This document shows positions 57,575 through 64,000 of a stretch of 64,000 nt of DNA, piece by piece. Within the stretch, counting starts at the first letter, position 1. Every line of letters begins with the position of its first letter. The notes under the pieces are model-generated. The model saw only the letters and a program-made list of their open reading frames with translations. It was not told the origin of the DNA and did no database searches. This stretch comes from Prostheceraeus crozeri (Eukaryota > Platyhelminthes > Polycladida > Euryleptidae), in contig CAJQUW010001409.1 in NCBI GenBank assembly GCA_907163375.1, positions 992,001 to 1,056,000 on the forward strand, read 5' to 3'. A program made the translations under genes and the position numbers.

Positions 57575-60058
57575 CTACAAATTTAGGCATAGATTCATAG
57601 AGCTTTCCCGTTCATTCATCAGGCTATTGTTCGATTTCTTTAATAGAATAGATTCCAGATGTCTAGGGTACCTCGTCTGAGAAACGACCTTGAAATTATC
57701 TTTGTGAGGAGGATGAACATGCAAGCTAATTTCAGAAGGCGTTGGGTAGCCTTTCAAGTGTTCATTCATCCTAGTAATGAAATGCCTGACCGAGCTGCCG
57801 ATGTAGCACTTGTCACAGTGCTCACAAGAATACTTGTAGACAATGTTTGACTTGAGCTCGGCAGGCACTTTGTCTTTGTTAGCAAAGAACATACTGGTCT
57901 TGAGAGTCTGGAATACAGGTCGAATTTTCACGCTAGGAGAAATAATTTTGTTGATATCTTTTATATGTTTTCTTAAAGTATTTTCTCCTTCAGCAATGAA
58001 GGGAAAGCTCCAATTAATTGTACGGGTGTCACTTCTATCATTCTCAGTGTGGTTGGGAGTCCGGTTTTCATGTCTCGCCTCAACTTCTTTCTGAATACGA
58101 ATTATCTCATTATTCGTGAAACCATTTTTTTGAAAAACACCAGTGATAGTACTTGCAGACTTGTGATAATTGCTGATATTAGAATTAATTTTCAAAGCGC
58201 GGCTGAAAAGTGATCTCATGGCAGCCAAGCGATATCGCTTTGGAGAGTATGCCGAATTTGGGGTATAAACACCGGTGTTGGTTTCTTTGAAGTGCCAGGT
58301 AGTGTCGAAGGCTTCATCATTTTTCGACACTACGGCATCCAAGAAAGTCAGACGACCATCGACTTCCTCTTCGTAGGTAAAGTCGATCTGAGGATGCAGT
58401 TCATTCAAAAAGGAATGAAAAGCAGAAATATCAGCATTCATCTCAAATATGCAAAAAATATCGTCCACATACCGTTTGTAAAACACTGGGCCAGAACCGA
58501 CAAAATTTTTCAATTGTTTCTCAAGCATGTCCATGGTAAATGCAGCCATTGTTGGGGCGAGACATGAACCCATAGACATCCCATCCACTTGAACATACAA
58601 TTCCTCATTGAAGGAGAAAAGGATGTTGGTAGATGCTAACTTCAGTAGCTCTCGCAAGGCCTGTTTTCCGATAGGGATTTCATCTTCCGAAATGGTGGAC
58701 ACAATATGCTCGATGGTATCATCGACAGGTATGCTGGTGAATAGACTTTTCACGTCAAAACTGACTATTTTACGACTTTTAGAAGCTTGACCTTTGATGA
58801 GATCAGTGAACTCGAAGGTGTCTTTCACCACAAACTCTTTTGGGAGAAGAGGCTTCAGAATTCTATCCAGCCATTTGGCTAGATTAGACGGATAAGCATC
58901 GATCATATTTAGAATAGGACGGTAAGGAGGATCACTCCGATCTTTATGAATTTTAGGGAGACCGTAGAGTCTTGCCGGTTGGGAACCGACTGGCTTAATG
59001 ATTTTGAAAATCGTATCGGAAATCAGGCCTTTACTTTTCAGTTGAGTGAGTTTTCGCACAAATCTATCCTCTTCGAGAATGAATGGACTCTTTCTTGAGC
59101 GAGCAGAGGGAGAATATTTTTGGAATTTGGATTGATCTTCAAGAAGCTTTTCCATCTTTGACACATAGGAGGTGCGTTTATCAATTACAACACCGTTCCC
59201 CTTGTCAAATTTGCTAACATATAGATGTTTACGAGAGGACACAGTCTGAAGAACTTTTATTTTAGAACGCCAGTACTTGGATATCTTATGGCGCGAAAAG
59301 TAAGATTTGAAAGTACTGCGAAACTTGTGTTTCAGAGTACTAATCTTTTCTTCATGAAGAGAAGAAAGAGGAATTTGGCTGAACATAGCTTCAGCTTCAG
59401 CTTTCTCTTTATCCAAAGAAATGGTTTCCCTTGGCCAAGCCATCGAAAAGCCAAGACTAAGAATTTCCATCTCTTCTTTGGTAAATTGATCGTCAGTCAG
59501 ATTGATGACAGAGGAAAAGGACTCACTTTTGTCCTCGGAATCTTGATCAGAATCGGCTTTGCTCTTCAAGGAGATCAAAGTCGTCAGCTTTTTAGAGTGG
59601 ATATTGCGAATATTTTTGTCTAATTTTCTCAGGTGATGATTCATAATCGCTCTATAAAGAATCCGTTCATCATCGGAAAGCTGCAATAAGAATTGCGTCA
59701 ATTTTCCGTCTTTATCTTTAAAGTCTAACTTAGCTTTAACAATCTCTTTCTTTAGAGCAACTGTCTGAGTTTTTAGAATTAAAGACTTACAATCTCTCAG
59801 GTTTGTGGGTACAGAGAATTGGAGGAACTTTGGAATCACCTCAGCATCAATACATGACTGCAGAAAATCAATTCTGCGTGATGCGCGAAGATGCTTCTTC
59901 CCCAACGTGTTGAAATCCTCCAACTGCTTGTGATTGATTGATTCGAATGACTTCACCTGCCAGTATGCAATACTGCTAAGTGAGAGCGGACTTTTTCTGT
60001 GATCATGAACCAAAGTAACCATTGGCGAACCATGCTTGTTTTCTTTTGCAAACACCAT
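57575..60058 (-). CDS. PLE reverse transcriptase/GIY-YIG endonuclease, unit 1
   Basis: 827 residues, uninterrupted; the start at 60058 (GTCATGG) has G at -3 and +4. The N-terminal 270 residues are PLE-specific. RT: fingers 'KFDKGNGVVI' (283-292) and 'LYGLPKIHK' (364-372); motif A 'SFDVKSLFTSIP' with Asp435; 'DGMSMGSCLAPTMAAF' (492-507); catalytic 'YVDD' 530-533; 'RLTFLDAVV' (569-577). The C-terminal GIY-YIG nuclease begins at 740: 'YKYSCEHCDKCYIGS', with a Cys finger (C745, C748, C751) and then YIG 752-754, Arg763, Glu802, Asn815. All expected catalytic residues are there. It copies the element RNA at nicked chromosomal ends. Likely functional. Confidence 0.96.
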   Translation of the reverse strand: MVFAKENKHGSPMVTLVHDHRKSPLSLSSIAYWQVKSFESINHKQLEDFNTLGKKHLRASRRIDFLQSCIDAEVIPKFLQFSVPTNLRDCKSLILKTQTVALKKEIVKAKLDFKDKDGKLTQFLLQLSDDERILYRAIMNHHLRKLDKNIRNIHSKKLTTLISLKSKADSDQDSEDKSESFSSVINLTDDQFTKEEMEILSLGFSMAWPRETISLDKEKAEAEAMFSQIPLSSLHEEKISTLKHKFRSTFKSYFSRHKISKYWRSKIKVLQTVSSRKHLYVSKFDKGNGVVIDKRTSYVSKMEKLLEDQSKFQKYSPSARSRKSPFILEEDRFVRKLTQLKSKGLISDTIFKIIKPVGSQPARLYGLPKIHKDRSDPPYRPILNMIDAYPSNLAKWLDRILKPLLPKEFVVKDTFEFTDLIKGQASKSRKIVSFDVKSLFTSIPVDDTIEHIVSTISEDEIPIGKQALRELLKLASTNILFSFNEELYVQVDGMSMGSCLAPTMAAFTMDMLEKQLKNFVGSGPVFYKRYVDDIFCIFEMNADISAFHSFLNELHPQIDFTYEEEVDGRLTFLDAVVSKNDEAFDTTWHFKETNTGVYTPNSAYSPKRYRLAAMRSLFSRALKINSNISNYHKSASTITGVFQKNGFTNNEIIRIQKEVEARHENRTPNHTENDRSDTRTINWSFPFIAEGENTLRKHIKDINKIISPSVKIRPVFQTLKTSMFFANKDKVPAELKSNIVYKYSCEHCDKCYIGSSVRHFITRMNEHLKGYPTPSEISLHVHPPHKDNFKVVSQTRYPRHLESILLKKSNNSLMNERESSMNLCLNL

Positions 60059-60137
60059 GACATCAGTGGGCTGTGCGTTAAGTAATTAAAGAAATAGTGC
60101 CCATAGTATTGAAAATTGAAAGCAATCCGTGTTCAAG

Positions 60138-60180
60138 CGCACGACATGTTTCAGCTTTACAAAGCCATCCTCAGGTGAAC
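60138..60180 (-). ncRNA. Hammerhead-ribozyme-like motif, unit 2
   Basis: Identical to the motif in unit 1. Predicted cleavage between 60143 and 60142 leaves an 84-nt leader before the unit 1 start codon. Confidence 0.65.
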
Positions 60181-60328
60181 AAAGATATGTACAGGATAAA
60201 ATTCTCTTAAATATAAAATTCGTGGTTACATCGGATGGTATGATCACATTTCAACGCTAAAATCAAGGTCATTCACAGCAGTCAAAGATGCAATGAATAA
60301 TGAAATAAAATCAATTCTATTTACAGTT

Positions 60329-62812
60329 CTACAAATTTAGGCATAGATTCATAGAGCTTTCCCGTTCATTCATCAGGCTATTGTTCGATTTCTTTAATAG
60401 AATAGATTCCAGATGTCTAGGGTACCTCGTCTGAGAAACGACCTTGAAATTATCTTTGTGAGGAGGATGAACATGCAAGCTAATTTCAGAAGGCGTTGGG
60501 TAGCCTTTCAAGTGTTCATTCATCCTAGTAATGAAATGCCTGACCGAGCTGCCGATGTAGCACTTGTCACAGTGCTCACAAGAATACTTGTAGACAATGT
60601 TTGACTTGAGCTCGGCAGGCACTTTGTCTTTGTTAGCAAAGAACATACTGGTCTTGAGAGTCTGGAATACAGGTCGAATTTTCACGCTAGGAGAAATAAT
60701 TTTGTTGATATCTTTTATATGTTTTCTTAAAGTATTTTCTCCTTCAGCAATGAAGGGAAAGCTCCAATTAATTGTACGGGTGTCACTTCTATCATTCTCA
60801 GTGTGGTTGGGAGTCCGGTTTTCATGTCTCGCCTCAACTTCTTTCTGAATACGAATTATCTCATTATTCGTGAAACCATTTTTTTGAAAAACACCAGTGA
60901 TAGTACTTGCAGACTTGTGATAATTGCTGATATTAGAATTAATTTTCAAAGCGCGGCTGAAAAGTGATCTCATGGCAGCCAAGCGATATCGCTTTGGAGA
61001 GTATGCCGAATTTGGGGTATAAACACCGGTGTTGGTTTCTTTGAAGTGCCAGGTAGTGTCGAAGGCTTCATCATTTTTCGACACTACGGCATCCAAGAAA
61101 GTCAGACGACCATCGACTTCCTCTTCGTAGGTAAAGTCGATCTGAGGATGCAGTTCATTCAAAAAGGAATGAAAAGCAGAAATATCAGCATTCATCTCAA
61201 ATATGCAAAAAATATCGTCCACATACCGTTTGTAAAACACTGGGCCAGAACCGACAAAATTTTTCAATTGTTTCTCAAGCATGTCCATGGTAAATGCAGC
61301 CATTGTTGGGGCGAGACATGAACCCATAGACATCCCATCCACTTGAACATACAATTCCTCATTGAAGGAGAAAAGGATGTTGGTAGATGCTAACTTCAGT
61401 AGCTCTCGCAAGGCCTGTTTTCCGATAGGGATTTCATCTTCCGAAATGGTGGACACAATATGCTCGATGGTATCATCGACAGGTATGCTGGTGAATAGAC
61501 TTTTCACGTCAAAACTGACTATTTTACGACTTTTAGAAGCTTGACCTTTGATGAGATCAGTGAACTCGAAGGTGTCTTTCACCACAAACTCTTTTGGGAG
61601 AAGAGGCTTCAGAATTCTATCCAGCCATTTGGCTAGATTAGACGGATAAGCATCGATCATATTTAGAATAGGACGGTAAGGAGGATCACTCCGATCTTTA
61701 TGAATTTTAGGGAGACCGTAGAGTCTTGCCGGTTGGGAACCGACTGGCTTAATGATTTTGAAAATCGTATCGGAAATCAGGCCTTTACTTTTCAGTTGAG
61801 TGAGTTTTCGCACAAATCTATCCTCTTCGAGAATGAATGGACTCTTTCTTGAGCGAGCAGAGGGAGAATATTTTTGGAATTTGGATTGATCTTCAAGAAG
61901 CTTTTCCATCTTTGACACATAGGAGGTGCGTTTATCAATTACAACACCGTTCCCCTTGTCAAATTTGCTAACATATAGATGTTTACGAGAGGACACAGTC
62001 TGAAGAACTTTTATTTTAGAACGCCAGTACTTGGATATCTTATGGCGCGAAAAGTAAGATTTGAAAGTACTGCGAAACTTGTGTTTCAGAGTACTAATCT
62101 TTTCTTCATGAAGAGAAGAAAGAGGAATTTGGCTGAACATAGCTTCAGCTTCAGCTTTCTCTTTATCCAAAGAAATGGTTTCCCTTGGCCAAGCCATCGA
62201 AAAGCCAAGACTAAGAATTTCCATCTCTTCTTTGGTAAATTGATCGTCAGTCAGATTGATGACAGAGGAAAAGGACTCACTTTTGTCCTCGGAATCTTGA
62301 TCAGAATCGGCTTTGCTCTTCAAGGAGATCAAAGTCGTCAGCTTTTTAGAGTGGATATTGCGAATATTTTTGTCTAATTTTCTCAGGTGATGATTCATAA
62401 TCGCTCTATAAAGAATCCGTTCATCATCGGAAAGCTGCAATAAGAATTGCGTCAATTTTCCGTCTTTATCTTTAAAGTCTAACTTAGCTTTAACAATCTC
62501 TTTCTTTAGAGCAACTGTCTGAGTTTTTAGAATTAAAGACTTACAATCTCTCAGGTTTGTGGGTACAGAGAATTGGAGGAACTTTGGAATCACCTCAGCA
62601 TCAATACATGACTGCAGAAAATCAATTCTGCGTGATGCGCGAAGATGCTTCTTCCCCAACGTGTTGAAATCCTCCAACTGCTTGTGATTGATTGATTCGA
62701 ATGACTTCACCTGCCAGTATGCAATACTGCTAAGTGAGAGCGGACTTTTTCTGTGATCATGAACCAAAGTAACCATTGGCGAACCATGCTTGTTTTCTTT
62801 TGCAAACACCAT
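60329..62812 (-). CDS. PLE reverse transcriptase/GIY-YIG endonuclease, unit 2
   Basis: Same 827-residue protein as unit 1 with no amino-acid difference; RT palm 'YVDD' and GIY-YIG residues intact. Lies 2754 bp upstream in array order. The leader is the same short junction sequence, so any promoter must be in the preceding unit's 3' region. Confidence 0.96.
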   Translation of the reverse strand: MVFAKENKHGSPMVTLVHDHRKSPLSLSSIAYWQVKSFESINHKQLEDFNTLGKKHLRASRRIDFLQSCIDAEVIPKFLQFSVPTNLRDCKSLILKTQTVALKKEIVKAKLDFKDKDGKLTQFLLQLSDDERILYRAIMNHHLRKLDKNIRNIHSKKLTTLISLKSKADSDQDSEDKSESFSSVINLTDDQFTKEEMEILSLGFSMAWPRETISLDKEKAEAEAMFSQIPLSSLHEEKISTLKHKFRSTFKSYFSRHKISKYWRSKIKVLQTVSSRKHLYVSKFDKGNGVVIDKRTSYVSKMEKLLEDQSKFQKYSPSARSRKSPFILEEDRFVRKLTQLKSKGLISDTIFKIIKPVGSQPARLYGLPKIHKDRSDPPYRPILNMIDAYPSNLAKWLDRILKPLLPKEFVVKDTFEFTDLIKGQASKSRKIVSFDVKSLFTSIPVDDTIEHIVSTISEDEIPIGKQALRELLKLASTNILFSFNEELYVQVDGMSMGSCLAPTMAAFTMDMLEKQLKNFVGSGPVFYKRYVDDIFCIFEMNADISAFHSFLNELHPQIDFTYEEEVDGRLTFLDAVVSKNDEAFDTTWHFKETNTGVYTPNSAYSPKRYRLAAMRSLFSRALKINSNISNYHKSASTITGVFQKNGFTNNEIIRIQKEVEARHENRTPNHTENDRSDTRTINWSFPFIAEGENTLRKHIKDINKIISPSVKIRPVFQTLKTSMFFANKDKVPAELKSNIVYKYSCEHCDKCYIGSSVRHFITRMNEHLKGYPTPSEISLHVHPPHKDNFKVVSQTRYPRHLESILLKKSNNSLMNERESSMNLCLNL

Positions 62813-62891
62813 GACATCAGTGGGCTGTGCGTTAAGTAATTAAAGAAATAGTGCCCATAGTATTGAAAATTGAAAGCAATCCGTGTTCAAG

Positions 62892-62934
62892 CGCACGACA
62901 TGTTTCAGCTTTACAAAGCCATCCTCAGGTGAAC
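62892..62934 (-). ncRNA. Hammerhead-ribozyme-like motif, unit 3
   Basis: Third identical copy, upstream of the unit 2 gene. Confidence 0.65.
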
Positions 62935-63082
62935 AAAGATATGTACAGGATAAAATTCTCTTAAATATAAAATTCGTGGTTACATCGGATGGTATGATCA
63001 CATTTCAACGCTAAAATCAAGGTCATTCACAGCAGTCAAAGATGCAATGAATAATGAAATAAAATCAATTCTATTTACAGTT

Positions 63083-64000
63083 CTACAAATTTAGGCATAG
63101 ATTCATAGAGCTTTCCCGTTCATTCATCAGGCTATTGTTCGATTTCTTTAATAGAATAGATTCCAGATGTCTAGGGTACCTCGTCTGAGAAACGACCTTG
63201 AAATTATCTTTGTGAGGAGGATGAACATGCAAGCTAATTTCAGAAGGCGTTGGGTAGCCTTTCAAGTGTTCATTCATCCTAGTAATGAAATGCCTGACCG
63301 AGCTGCCGATGTAGCACTTGTCACAGTGCTCACAAGAATACTTGTAGACAATGTTTGACTTGAGCTCGGCAGGCACTTTGTCTTTGTTAGCAAAGAACAT
63401 ACTGGTCTTGAGAGTCTGGAATACAGGTCGAATTTTCACGCTAGGAGAAATAATTTTGTTGATATCTTTTATATGTTTTCTTAAAGTATTTTCTCCTTCA
63501 GCAATGAAGGGAAAGCTCCAATTAATTGTACGGGTGTCACTTCTATCATTCTCAGTGTGGTTGGGAGTCCGGTTTTCATGTCTCGCCTCAACTTCTTTCT
63601 GAATACGAATTATCTCATTATTCGTGAAACCATTTTTTTGAAAAACACCAGTGATAGTACTTGCAGACTTGTGATAATTGCTGATATTAGAATTAATTTT
63701 CAAAGCGCGGCTGAAAAGTGATCTCATGGCAGCCAAGCGATATCGCTTTGGAGAGTATGCCGAATTTGGGGTATAAACACCGGTGTTGGTTTCTTTGAAG
63801 TGCCAGGTAGTGTCGAAGGCTTCATCATTTTTCGACACTACGGCATCCAAGAAAGTCAGACGACCATCGACTTCCTCTTCGTAGGTAAAGTCGATCTGAG
63901 GATGCAGTTCATTCAAAAAGGAATGAAAAGCAGAAATATCAGCATTCATCTCAAATATGCAAAAAATATCGTCCACATACCGTTTGTAAAACACTGGGCC
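63083..64000 (-). CDS. PLE protein, unit 3, cut by the window edge
   Basis: Only the last 306 codons are visible, from just before the 'FYKRYVDDIF' catalytic box to the C-terminus. Identical to units 1 and 2 over this length. The gene continues beyond the right edge, so the true array length is unknown. Confidence 0.95.
   Translation of the reverse strand, partial: GPVFYKRYVDDIFCIFEMNADISAFHSFLNELHPQIDFTYEEEVDGRLTFLDAVVSKNDEAFDTTWHFKETNTGVYTPNSAYSPKRYRLAAMRSLFSRALKINSNISNYHKSASTITGVFQKNGFTNNEIIRIQKEVEARHENRTPNHTENDRSDTRTINWSFPFIAEGENTLRKHIKDINKIISPSVKIRPVFQTLKTSMFFANKDKVPAELKSNIVYKYSCEHCDKCYIGSSVRHFITRMNEHLKGYPTPSEISLHVHPPHKDNFKVVSQTRYPRHLESILLKKSNNSLMNERESSMNLCLNL

Larger units (their letters stand above)
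57331..64000 (-). mobile_element. Head-to-tail array of an intact PLE (2754-bp unit)
   Basis: Units 57331-60084, 60085-62838 and 62839 to the window edge repeat with a period of 2754 bp; I found no difference between copies. Junctions read AAGTA|ATTAAAGAAATAG with no spacer. Each unit, read on the minus strand, has a 26-bp leader, an 827-codon gene, about 190 bp of 3' UTR, a hammerhead motif and about 53 bp of tail. Tandem arrangement with partial or full copies is characteristic of PLEs. Perfect identity means very recent amplification, or an assembly artefact. Confidence 0.95.

Noticed and set aside
57659..59623. Plus-strand open frames of 60-132 codons inside the PLE units
   Set aside because: They repeat identically with each unit and lie opposite the 827-codon gene; they are mirror frames without domains.
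1..64000. CRISPR arrays, operons or prokaryotic genes
   Set aside because: No regular spacer-repeat pattern; the repeat content and element types are eukaryotic.

Overview
This looks like nuclear, non-coding DNA from an invertebrate metazoan. It is AT-rich and full of eukaryotic mobile elements: Penelope-like elements (PLEs) with GIY-YIG endonucleases, Tc1/mariner-type transposons, hAT-type non-autonomous elements, a LINE and an LTR retrotransposon. There are no operons, and one cellular-looking protein gene has a secretory signal peptide. I cannot name the species. The LTR element has the integrase-before-RT order of Gmr1-like Ty3/gypsy elements, first described in deuterostomes; that is a hint about the host, not proof.

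Layout. 0.4-1.6 kb: frameshifted mariner/IS630-type transposase. 2.0-2.35 kb: hAT transposase remnant. 4.5-5.6 kb: decayed PLE. 7.1-8.9 kb: decayed PLE-like RT of a different family on the minus strand. 10.08-16.19 kb: complete but frameshifted Gmr1-like LTR retrotransposon, with a foldback element inside its 5' LTR and an AAAG target duplication. 17.8-18.1 kb: foldback element with a tRNA-type Pol III promoter in each arm. 22.1, 47.6 and 49.7 kb: three copies of an 800-851 bp non-autonomous transposon with 8-bp target duplications. 25.1-27.2 kb: LINE fragment between 128-bp direct repeats, just upstream of an intronless C-type-lectin-like gene (27.4-28.2 kb), the only convincing host-type gene. 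30.16-33.34 kb: a long-TIR DD36D transposon carrying a nested, apparently intact Tc1 element. 33.34-34.65 kb: a second long-TIR transposon, internally deleted. 35.4-40.1 kb: several PLE fragments, inverted repeats, an Asn/Arg-rich ORF present three times, and a tRNA-Thr-like sequence. 40.7-42.1 and 47.1-49.4 kb: two non-autonomous hAT-like elements. 52.3-52.8 kb: foldback element interrupted by a SINE-like insertion. 54.6-57.2 kb: Tc1-type gene split by a 1.6-kb insertion. 57.33 kb to the right edge: a head-to-tail array of an intact 2754-bp PLE unit (two full copies and a third cut by the window).

How the parts relate. Most features are parasitic and act only for themselves. The best candidate for an unusual system is the PLE array: each unit has an open 827-codon RT/GIY-YIG gene and a hammerhead-ribozyme-like motif about 84 nt upstream of the next start codon, so one long transcript could be cut into unit-length RNAs. 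Diverged PLE families elsewhere in the window keep hammerhead-like relics whose stem III is also a short palindrome (ACAUGU, ACCGGU, ACGCGU). Several PLE ends abut (TA)n tracts. Nested insertions give a relative order of events: the Tc1 element is younger than its DD36D host, the foldback is younger than the LTR retrotransposon, and an 840-bp element is younger than the hAT-like element that holds it.
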